NCBI GenBank assembly: GCA_021802375.1
Contig: JAKAAL010000146.1
Span: 1-8,206 of the forward strand
Source: Bacillota bacterium
GTDB taxonomy: Bacteria > Bacillota_E > Sulfobacillia > Sulfobacillales > Sulfobacillaceae
Reading direction: 5' to 3'
DNA: 8,206 bases
Positions 1-5,790 of this stretch are shown here, piece after piece; the stretch's first letter is position 1, and each line of letters begins with the position of its first letter. Below the pieces are notes generated by a model. It searched no databases. It was not told the DNA's origin and saw nothing but the letters and a program-made list of their open reading frames with translations. A program made the position numbers and the translations under genes.

Positions 1-1
1 C

Positions 2-85
2 GTCAGCGATAATTTTACAGAAACCGCCTATCGTACAGCGGGTCCCACCACACTCTCGCTCTGCTACGCACAGAGCATTGGCTAA
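2..85 (+). pseudogene. Possible C-terminal tail of a gene entering from the left
   Basis: An open frame runs in from the window edge and ends at TAA (83-85), giving 27 codons with a mixed, protein-like composition (it includes TETAYRTAGPTTLSLCY). I do not recognise the family. A weak terminator-like hairpin lies 70 bases downstream on the same strand, which would suit the end of a transcription unit. Whether this is an intact gene end, a remnant or chance cannot be decided from 27 codons. Confidence 0.25.
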
Positions 86-154
86 GGCGCACTTCCGCCC
101 ATTGATGCCGTGTGTTCTAGGACGGTGTCCATTTATTCGAGCAGGATTAGCGCC

Positions 155-178
155 AACCCGAACATCTAGGGTTTTTTT
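155..178 (+). terminator. Weak intrinsic terminator-like hairpin
   Basis: AACCC (155-159) pairs with GGGTT (169-173) across a 9-base loop and runs straight into a T tract (172-178). The stem is only 5 bp, so termination would be weak. It is oriented to end transcription coming from the left edge. The rest of 86-252 shows nothing I can identify. Confidence 0.35.
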
Positions 179-469
179 CATAAACAAGTGAATATACGGT
201 AGTTGTTCCCGTTGTGGATTGAACTTGTGGACACCTGAGCCTTTGCCCGTTTTTGGGGATCGTCGGTAATCTTGCGGCGTCCGACGCGCTGGCCTTCCTG
301 CTGGGCGTGGTCCATCCCCCTTCACGTGGGCGCAAACCATGGCGATCCCGAAGGGGACTCGGACGGTGGCCACGAGTCCGTCCCAGCCTCCTTGCAGGAT
401 GGTGCCAAGGCGTGGCAGATTCGTGCGACCCGGAGTGCTGAACCTAACGATCTCACCGACGCCATCTTT

Positions 470-911
470 CGCCGAAGTAGGCGAAGCCTCGTGTCCAGCG
501 ACCGCCAGCGGTCGCCCGAAGCTCTGCTGGACGCGTACAACCCGCAGGGCATCCACAAACCAGATCACGCGGTGGTGAAAGGCCGTCTGCAAGTCGCCCC
601 CTGTATCTCAAAGACCCCAAGAAAATTGCAGCGTATGTCGCGCGTTCCTCCCGTGGCGATGCATGGAAGCCGTGATGCGGCAACGGCAACAGGAGTTGGG
701 GATGACCTTACCGTATCCCAATGGGGCCTTGCAGCCCGCCCCCACGATCAAGCGCCTCCGCGAACGACTCTGGCCCATGCAGGTGATCCAGTGGCGAGAC
801 GAGGCGGGTTGGCTAGGACGGAGTGGTAGCGAACGGACCCTGGTCCAACGTCAGGCCCTCCTCTTGCTTAATATGGATTCTCGGCGCTTTATTCAAGTTC
901 CCTCCAGGTAA
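470..911 (+). pseudogene. Frameshifted remnant of a DDE transposase C-terminus (IS1634-like)
   Basis: Three successive frames on + read as one degenerate transposase C-terminus. Frame 2 (about 479-598) gives SPEALLDAYNPQ, then HAVVKGRLQVAP. Frame 1 (601-636) continues with LYLKDPKKIAAYV. Frame 3 (about 630-911) gives CMEAVMRQRQQELGMTLPYP, then PTIKRLRERLWPMQVIQW, and ends at a TAA. The order (a YxxQ region, an H-x-x-K segment, a 'PLYLKDPKKIAAYV' block, an 'E-x-x-MR' helix, then 'P-T-x-R-L' and a short C-terminal tail) resembles the end of IS1634-type transposases from memory; the family name is an inference. At least two frameshifts are needed, and most of the N-terminal half is missing or unrecognisable (253-470 has open frames but no motif I trust). 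No terminal inverted repeats could be paired with confidence. The element is dead and cannot supply transposase. Confidence 0.6.
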
Positions 912-923
912 ACCAGGACGCTC

Positions 924-962
924 CCCATATTCTGGCGCGAATCTAGGGGTGCGAAATATGGG
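924..962. repeat. Inverted repeat after the transposase remnant
   Basis: CCCATATT (924-931) and AATATGGG (955-962) form a perfect 8-bp inverted repeat with a 23-base spacer. It begins 13 bases after the transposase-like frame stops (TAA ends at 911 or just after) and ends just before the dioxygenase-like fragment. It may be part of the end of the dead element, but no matching terminus was found on its left side. Confidence 0.4.
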
Positions 963-966
963 ATAA

Positions 967-1119
967 ATGGGGCCATCATTTCAGGAGCTCGAGGTTGACG
1001 TTGAGAAGATGGCGAGTTGCGTCCATAACATGCGGGCATGGACCATCCATTGCTCCGATTCGGCGCGGGCGGTGCGACTCCTGCACAGAACAATCTTCGG
1101 ATGGAGCGACCTGTGCTGA
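967..1119 (+). pseudogene. 5'-truncated PhyH-type dioxygenase fragment
   Basis: From an ATG at 967 a 50-codon frame ends at TGA (1117-1119). Its last 33 codons match, in the same frame, the end of the dioxygenase-like gene at 7975-8205, including HNMRAWTIH, AVRLLHRTIFGWSDLC and the stop. The preceding 17 codons (FQELEVDVEKMASCV) are not similar at DNA level to the other copy, though they could be a diverged counterpart of its helix. There is no ribosome binding site, and the conserved N-terminal 'GYLILP' part of the family is absent, so this is a remnant. Nearly all differences between the copies change the amino acid, as expected without selection. Confidence 0.6.
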
Positions 1120-1120
1120 A
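1021..1120 (+). repeat. Left copy of a 100-bp long-range direct repeat
   Basis: This stretch aligns without gaps to 8107-8206 with 8 mismatches (about 92% identity by manual comparison). The last 37 bases are identical. The similarity at DNA level starts abruptly at 1021. On the right the comparison is cut off by the window edge, so the true length may be greater. Confidence 0.95.
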
Positions 1121-1174
1121 TCTCCGGCATCAACCTTGTTCCACGGTGTCGGTTGCCCGCTGACCAGAGGGATA

Positions 1175-1199
1175 AGGTGCCTTAATGGGAGCCGCACCT
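1175..1199 (-). terminator. Hairpin downstream of the AraC remnant (possible old terminator)
   Basis: AGGTGC (1175-1180) and GCACCT (1194-1199) form a 6-bp stem with a 13-base loop, 19 bases past the stop of the minus-strand AraC remnant. No T tract follows on either strand, so a terminator role is weak. Nothing else is visible in 1121-1217. Confidence 0.2.
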
Positions 1200-1217
1200 G
1201 CCTTACCGCTTTAGTTT

Positions 1218-1578
1218 CTACGCCTCCTTGCGATAGCCGTTAGCCGTAGTGCCGGTTGCCTTGCGGAACACTTTGGAGAACCGATGGGGATCTTGGGATC
1301 CACATTCCTTCGCCACCTGTTGAATGGGGGAGGAGTCTTCGAGAATGGCAGAACGATGAAAGCATGTCGAATGCGGATCATTGTGACGTGGTCGCCAATG
1401 GCCGTTACCTTGGGGCGCTTAAAGAGGCGACAAATATACGATGGATGCATGTTCAACTCAGCCGCGATTTGACGACCTGGAATGTCTGTTGGTAGCGTGC
1501 CTCCACAAGATGCCGAATATCTTCCACGATGGACGAAGTGCTCGCCGACTGGTGTTCGAGACCTTGCAAACGAGGACC
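1218..1578 (-). pseudogene. Twice-frameshifted AraC-family regulator remnant (DNA-binding domain)
   Basis: On the minus strand the two helix-turn-helix motifs of an AraC/XylS C-terminal domain can be assembled from three frames. The first piece (1578 to about 1484) reads IVEDIRHLVEARYQQ. The frame then shifts near 1483 to IPGRQIAAELNMHPSYICRL, the first recognition-helix region. It shifts again near 1360 to FHRSAILEDSSPIQQVAKE, then CGSQDPHRFSKVFRKATG, the second HTH and the typical C-terminal 'F.K..G.T...YR', ending at TAG (1218-1220). An in-frame TAG at 1579-1581 closes the upstream side. No cupin or other sensor domain is recognisable further upstream (1582-1740). The residues differ clearly from the intact AraC protein at 6925, so this is a separate family member and not a local copy. 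It is non-functional as read. Confidence 0.8.
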
Positions 1579-1581
1579 CTA

Positions 1582-1739
1582 ACCATCGGTGAAACGGGGA
1601 GCCCTGTTTAACCGCTATCTAGGCACTTTAGTCAGGAACTGTAACTTCCGTTCTTGGCCGACCGCATCCGGCACGCAGCCTGCGCCATGGCCGGGGTGCG
1701 AATCGAACGCTCCGAATCCCTCGGGTGCGTCGGCCTGCG
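1582..1739. other. Intergenic stretch without recognisable gene
   Basis: All frames on both strands are short. A minus-strand stretch (about 1610-1750, including GAGCVPDAVGQERKLQF) could be more of the decayed regulator, but it carries no family signature. Nothing further can be supported here. Confidence 0.4.
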
Positions 1740-1751
1740 GGGCAGAGAGTG

Positions 1752-1791
1752 AATGCTGAAGACCTGTATCTTGGCAGGTTGATTCAGTATT
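1752..1791 (+). promoter_or_regulatory. Long hairpin upstream of the ger operon
   Basis: AATGCTGAA (1752-1760) pairs with TTCAGTATT (1783-1791) with one G-T(U) wobble. Inside it ACCTG (1762-1766) pairs with CAGGT (1775-1779) around an 8-base loop, with a small asymmetric bulge (one base against three). Fourteen pairs in 40 bases is unlikely by chance. The T-rich bases after it (1788-1793) make it a possible insulating terminator for read-through from the left; it could equally be a protein site, because its right arm overlaps the putative -35 element of the ger promoter. Confidence 0.45.
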
Positions 1792-1815
1792 TTCCTGGCA
1801 TTACAGGAAATGCTA
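1787..1815 (+). promoter_or_regulatory. Putative SigG/SigF-type forespore promoter of the ger operon
   Basis: GTATT (1787-1791) resembles the forespore -35 consensus G-H-A-T-R, and AATGCTA (1809-1815) resembles the SigG -10 consensus C-A-T-n-n-T-A. The spacer is 17 bases. Germination receptor operons are generally transcribed by SigG in the forespore, so the position about 35 bases before the first start codon is right. Two positions deviate from consensus; this is a pattern match only. Confidence 0.4.
1791..1810. promoter_or_regulatory. Perfect 7-bp inverted repeat inside the promoter spacer
   Basis: TTTCCTG (1791-1797) and CAGGAAA (1804-1810) are exact inverted copies around 6 bases. The repeat fills the space between the putative -35 and -10 elements, a place where a bound dimer would block or remodel promoter access. 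The cognate regulator is unknown. As a 7-bp stem with 6-base loop it could also fold in RNA if transcription starts upstream. Confidence 0.45.
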
Positions 1816-1849
1816 CGAGAGGCGTAATCGTCCGCTAGGAGATGGAGGA

Positions 1850-3346
1850 GTGTGTTTGCTACAGGATCTCTTACAACATGCGCAGGACACCCTGGATGAA
1901 ATCGATGCCTGGCTAGTTATCTTGGCGAACACGCTCGCGCAAGACGCCTTAAATCGCGGGGATCTAAATAGTCTGCGATCATTGATCACTACCTGGCAGA
2001 CGGGCGCTCCCGATCTGGTTTTGCAGTTCTTTGGAGATCATGCGGTCTGGTATGTCGAGGGTATCGTCGATATGGATCGACTAACCACCATCTTGACGGC
2101 AGGTTCCCTCCCTAAAAAGGTGGCCACCAGTGGCGTCGCTCGTCCGACCAGCGTGTGGCAAGAGGTCGTCCAAGGCCTGTGGACCGGGCACGTGGTGGTG
2201 CTGACCCTTCATCAACCGGGGGCCATGTTGCTCAACCTTGCCAAGCCACCCCAACGCGATATTGGTGAACCGCACACGGAGCAAAGCGTACGAGGTCCTC
2301 AAGAAGCGTTTGTGGAACCTGCAGGCACGAAACTGGCGCAACTTCGCCACCGTCTCCCCAGTCCTAATCTGGAGGTGACCACGTTCACCGTGGGCCGCCG
2401 ATTTCCGGTTCGTTGTGATCTGATCTACTGTCGGGGCATCGCCTCAGAGGCGGTGGTGCATACCATGCAAGCACGCATTCAGCAACTTGATGTGGACACC
2501 ATCACCAATGTGACCCGTCTTGGCAGTTTTATCCGCGACCAACCGTGGTCGCTGTTCCCGACCGTTCGCTACAGCGAACGCGTCGACTGGGTGGCACTCC
2601 AGCTAGAAAGTGGCAAGGTCGCCGTGTCGGTCGCTGGCGATCCCTTCGTGTTGACGGCCCCCGCCAGTCTGATGGACTTCTATCGCACCAGTGAAGATTA
2701 CTCTGCGGCGTGGTACGACACCTCATTCATGCGGATCATTCGCATTGTAGCCTGGGCGTTCGGGGTCATGCTTCCGGGGTGGTACATTGCCTTGACGGAA
2801 GTCAATCCCGACCTCATTTCGCCGACTCTCTTCGACATCGTCTCGGGCAGTCATACCGGTCTGCCATTCACCCCCATCGTCGAAGTGGTGGTGATGATTT
2901 TGGTCATTGAGATCCTGCGCGAGGCCGCCGTGCGACTTCCGACGGTCTTGGCTACGACCATTGGCACCGTGGGGGCGATCGTCGTCGGCACCGCGGTGGT
3001 CAAAGCGGGATTTGTCAGCCCGCAAATCATCGTGCTCATGACCTTTACGGCACTAAGTTTGTTTAGTGTTCCCACCTATGAACTGTTGGCAAGTTGGCGT
3101 TTTACCAGTTGGGCGGTGTTGCTTTCCGCCTTTGTATTAGGAATCTATGGGATCGCACTCGTGACCCTGGCGTTATCCATCGAGCTCGTCGCCCTGACGT
3201 CCTTCGGCACGCCATATCTGATGCCATGGAGTCCCTGGCGTCCTAAAGATTGGTTGGACACCTTGTGGCGAGTCCCCTGGCGGAGTTTGCGTCGCCGCTC
3301 TACGGCGGGGCGGGAAGCGGACCTGCAGTGGCAGGAAGAGATCTGA
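1850..3346 (+). CDS. Spore germination receptor subunit A (GerA family)
   Basis: This is the A subunit of a nutrient germinant receptor in the spore inner membrane, which with the B and C subunits senses germinants and triggers ion release. Of 498 residues (family about 480-550), roughly 1-290 form the soluble N-terminal part, with the family-typical PDLVLQFFGDHAVWYVEGIVD (read as two overlapping parts, about 54-74) and the EP..E..VRGPQEAFVE signature at about 140-156. Hydrophobic membrane segments lie between about 295 and 450, with the conserved REAAVRLP (357-364), IGTVGAIVVG (371-380) and AGFVSP (386-391), then SFGTPYLMPW before a basic cytoplasmic tail. Start: GTG at 1850 has AGGAGA (1837-1842) 7 bases upstream; an in-frame TTG at 1856 sits 5 bases after GGAGGAG (1844-1850) and is nearly as good. 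It is first gene of the operon, followed 3 bases later by the C-subunit gene. No frameshift or missing motif. Confidence 0.94.
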   Translation: MCLLQDLLQHAQDTLDEIDAWLVILANTLAQDALNRGDLNSLRSLITTWQTGAPDLVLQFFGDHAVWYVEGIVDMDRLTTILTAGSLPKKVATSGVARPTSVWQEVVQGLWTGHVVVLTLHQPGAMLLNLAKPPQRDIGEPHTEQSVRGPQEAFVEPAGTKLAQLRHRLPSPNLEVTTFTVGRRFPVRCDLIYCRGIASEAVVHTMQARIQQLDVDTITNVTRLGSFIRDQPWSLFPTVRYSERVDWVALQLESGKVAVSVAGDPFVLTAPASLMDFYRTSEDYSAAWYDTSFMRIIRIVAWAFGVMLPGWYIALTEVNPDLISPTLFDIVSGSHTGLPFTPIVEVVVMILVIEILREAAVRLPTVLATTIGTVGAIVVGTAVVKAGFVSPQIIVLMTFTALSLFSVPTYELLASWRFTSWAVLLSAFVLGIYGIALVTLALSIELVALTSFGTPYLMPWSPWRPKDWLDTLWRVPWRSLRRRSTAGREADLQWQEEI

Positions 3347-3349
3347 GCG

Positions 3350-4447
3350 ATGCGTTGGAAAAAGCTGTTAGAATGGGTCCTTTGCATTAGCCTAAGCCTT
3401 CTTTCGCTCACCGGATGTTGGGATCAACATCCGGTCGAAGACCGCGCGGCAGTCGCCGCGATTGGCGTGGATCCAGGACCTAGTGCTTCCAACTACCGCT
3501 TCACGGTCGTTTTTCCCAATGTCACAACGACTCCCAGCAGTCTAGCCTCTTCTGTCGCCAGCCAACAATTTTATACCGTATCCGTCACCGCCCCCAATCT
3601 TTTGGCGGCTTTGGCCCAGGTCCAGCGGCGGGAAAGTCGTTCCCTCTACCTCGGTCAGACGCGGATCGTGTGCCTATCTTCCAAACTGCCCATCGCGGTG
3701 TGGCGAAACACGTTGAACCTGATGGCCGACTCCGGCCGCTTTGTGCTAACCACATGGCTCGTCGCATCCCCGCAAGCCGCGCGGGTCGTCACCTTGGCAC
3801 CGCCCGTCGAGGTGGTGCCGGAAGTGGGCTTATATAATGCGCTAATCTGCCGATGCCAGGCCATTCGATGGCCGGGCAGGAGTTGGCGAGTCTGGACAAA
3901 CATGGAGACCGAAGGGATTTCTCCCACGCTAGTGGACGTCATCGTTCGCCACCATCGATTTATTCTCACGCATCTTGTGGTGATGGGGTCTCAGCATGTG
4001 CAGACGTGGTCTCCAGCGGCCAGTCTGGGATGGGCATACCTGGAAGGCCGTGTCCTCCGCGCCACTTCCCGGATCACTCTGCAGCATACCCCGATGGTCG
4101 TCGGACTGATTCGCGGTGGCAGCCATCTGGGCTTTGAGCTTAATCGGGCGGGGCATATCACCGTCCATGCTGCGCTGCGCTACACCGGAGTCCTCCTTGG
4201 CGATCCCGGCGGTTCAGATACCTTGGCGCGGGATCGCCTCGTGGAGCACGCGATGGCGTCCACCATCCGAGCCCAAGTTGCCGCTGCCTGGAACATGGCA
4301 CAACGTTCAGGCACCGATCCCATGGGGTGGCATCGGGACGCGGCCTGGTCCAACGCCCGCATCGCCAAGCAAGTCGGGCATTGGGCGAACTGGACGCTTA
4401 AGAGTCGTGTGACGTTTCGGCTGCGAGAGGAGGGCGTACTGCGCTGA
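3350..4447 (+). CDS. Ger(x)C family germination lipoprotein (subunit C)
   Basis: This is the lipoprotein subunit of the germinant receptor, anchored by a diacylglyceryl cysteine on the outer face of the spore inner membrane. The N-terminus has KK at 4-5, a hydrophobic stretch (6-20) and the lipobox LTGC with Cys23, followed by WDQHPVEDRAAVAAIGVD, the usual Ger(x)C opening. The middle (about 83-150) contains LYLGQTRIVCLSS and GRFVLTTWLVASP, in line with the first domain; 'GISPTLVDVI' and 'VVGLIRGG' fall where the second and third domains are expected. At 365 residues it is slightly short for the family (about 370-410) but intact at both ends. ATG at 3350 has AGGAAGAG (3333-3340) 9 bases upstream, inside the end of the A gene. 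Only 3 bases separate it from the A gene, so translation is probably coupled. Confidence 0.92.
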   Translation: MRWKKLLEWVLCISLSLLSLTGCWDQHPVEDRAAVAAIGVDPGPSASNYRFTVVFPNVTTTPSSLASSVASQQFYTVSVTAPNLLAALAQVQRRESRSLYLGQTRIVCLSSKLPIAVWRNTLNLMADSGRFVLTTWLVASPQAARVVTLAPPVEVVPEVGLYNALICRCQAIRWPGRSWRVWTNMETEGISPTLVDVIVRHHRFILTHLVVMGSQHVQTWSPAASLGWAYLEGRVLRATSRITLQHTPMVVGLIRGGSHLGFELNRAGHITVHAALRYTGVLLGDPGGSDTLARDRLVEHAMASTIRAQVAAAWNMAQRSGTDPMGWHRDAAWSNARIAKQVGHWANWTLKSRVTFRLREEGVLR

Positions 4448-4458
4448 ACGCTCCTCGA

Positions 4459-5508
4459 TTGAATACCTGGTCCCTACTCTGGATCGTGTCCGCAAGCATC
4501 TTGCCGGGAAGCTTCTTCTTTTGGCCCTTGCACGTCGTGCAGGCGGCCGGGCAAAATGCGAATCTCGTGTTGATTGTGGCCTTAGTGTGGGGAGTGTTGC
4601 TGGCAATTCTAAGTGGCCCGATGCCTCGCACGCAGTGGATGAATCGCGTGATAACCGGGTGCGATTTAGCATCGCTTATGGCGGTGATGGCCGTCGACGT
4701 GGTCTTAATGAACCAATTAAGCAGTATGTTGCAAACCTTCTTTTATTTCGATACGCCGCGTGCTGCCTTGCTCGTGCCATTACTGGGAGTGGTCGGGTTG
4801 GGCGTGCTTCGATCCCCGCAGACTGTTTGGCGCCTTACCGGCCTCTGGATGCCCGTGTTATTTCTCTCTTCGACGGTCATCGGGAGCCTGGCGCTCGTCA
4901 ACGTCTATCATGTTCGCCAGTTATTGCCTAACAGCGTGATTGCCCTGCATCCCCTCGTGCGGGGGCTGGCAATGTTGGCGTATTTGGCGATTCCTTTGGG
5001 AATGACGCTCCGCCGCGTTCTGCCGCGCATGGCCAAGCACCCAGGCGTTCGCGCTCGGACGGTCGCCGTACTGGGCCCCTGGCTCTTTTTGGCTATCTTT
5101 TACCTGGTGGTCGTCGGTTCCCTTGGTCCGGAAGCTATGACCCAACTCCGCTGGCCGGTCGTGTTTGCGTTGGATCATGTAACCTTAGACAGCACGTTCT
5201 TTCTCTCCCGCATCGGAATGGTCGTGGTGTTTAGCTGGACAGTGGGTGTAGCCATCGGTCTCATGGTGCATCTTCGCCTGCTACTGACCGTACCGCCCTG
5301 TTCCTCGCTGCTTCCTCAACGACACTGGCTGATCCTGGGCATCTTGGTTCTTTGGGGAGGGTTAGCGCTGGCCATTCCTTCACCGGACCAATCCAGCCGC
5401 CTCTTGCTTCATTGGTTCAACCCCGCCATTGGGGTCTATCTTATCGTAGAGCTCCTAGGAATGCTCAGTCTGGCATATTACACCCGTCATCGACGAAAAC
5501 CTCCATGA
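4459..5508 (+). CDS. Spore germination permease (GerB family, subunit B)
   Basis: This is the integral membrane B subunit of the receptor, related to APC-type amino-acid transporters and thought to carry the germinant site. From TTG at 4459 it has 349 residues, slightly below the usual 360 or so, with about ten hydrophobic segments. Recognisable family features are the first helix with ILPGSFFFWPLHVVQAAGQN (14-33), LLPNSVIALHPLVRGL (155-170; the 'LLP.l..G..P...G' motif) and QLRWPVVFALDHVTL (229-243) followed by the 'RIGMVVVFSW' helix (251-260), ending in a basic tail. Start choice is uncertain: TTG at 4459 lacks a well-placed ribosome site, whereas the strong GAGAGGAGGG (4425-4434) lies 9 bases before an in-frame CTG at 4444 that overlaps the stop of the C gene. 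Starting there would add five residues. Last gene of the A-C-B operon. Confidence 0.92.
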   Translation: MNTWSLLWIVSASILPGSFFFWPLHVVQAAGQNANLVLIVALVWGVLLAILSGPMPRTQWMNRVITGCDLASLMAVMAVDVVLMNQLSSMLQTFFYFDTPRAALLVPLLGVVGLGVLRSPQTVWRLTGLWMPVLFLSSTVIGSLALVNVYHVRQLLPNSVIALHPLVRGLAMLAYLAIPLGMTLRRVLPRMAKHPGVRARTVAVLGPWLFLAIFYLVVVGSLGPEAMTQLRWPVVFALDHVTLDSTFFLSRIGMVVVFSWTVGVAIGLMVHLRLLLTVPPCSSLLPQRHWLILGILVLWGGLALAIPSPDQSSRLLLHWFNPAIGVYLIVELLGMLSLAYYTRHRRKPP

Positions 5509-5533
5509 TCTTCCTCGCCGTTCCTTGAAGGAG

Positions 5534-5553
5534 TCGAAGGGTTTTCCCCTCGA
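5534..5553. terminator. Hairpin after the ger operon
   Basis: TCGAAGGG (5534-5541) and CCCCTCGA (5546-5553) pair across a TTTT loop with one A-C mismatch in the plus transcript (a G-U pair in the minus one). It lies 26 bases after the GerB stop but has no following T tract, so it may be a 3'-end stabilising hairpin and is not a clear terminator. Confidence 0.3.
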
Positions 5554-5750
5554 AGACGGCCGTGAGAACCTCGTGAGGCAGGACGGCGGCGTCTGTCGCC
5601 AGTGGGATCATGCTGACCCGCTCTGCATTTGTGCGGCTACGGGTAAATTGGCGACGAAACACGGGTGCCAGAGCCTACTTTTTCCCATAGCACCAGCGAG
5701 GGTCTAGCCAGTATGTCCGGGAAGTAACCGTCCCAGAGGCAATATATCCA

Positions 5751-5782
5751 GGCGACTGGATCTGTGAGCCAGTCCAGCCGCC
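5751..5782 (-). terminator. Hairpin just past the reductase pseudogene
   Basis: On the minus strand GGCGGCTGGA and TCCAGTCGCC (plus-strand 5773-5782 and 5751-5760) make a 10-bp stem with one G-U pair and a 12-base loop, beginning 8 bases after the TAA that ends the pseudogene. It is better paired on the minus than the plus strand, consistent with ending that gene. No T tract follows. The plus strand can also fold ATCCAG-GCGA-CTGGAT (5747-5762). Confidence 0.4.
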
Positions 5783-5790
5783 TCGGAGTC

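Noticed and set aside
272..829. 185-codon open frame on the plus strand
   Set aside because: Only a short part of this frame (about 479-598) looks like protein; the rest changes frame within a transposase remnant, so it is not an intact gene.
1690..1732. tRNA 3'-half-like T-arm on the minus strand (loop TTCGATT with a GCG/CGC stem)
   Set aside because: One mismatch in the T stem, and no matching acceptor 5' strand, D arm or anticodon arm upstream.
2723..3025. Minus-strand open frame of 100 codons inside the GerA gene (and similar ones inside the other ger genes)
   Set aside because: Low-complexity His/Asp-rich shadow of hydrophobic coding sequence; no ribosome site and no recognisable family.
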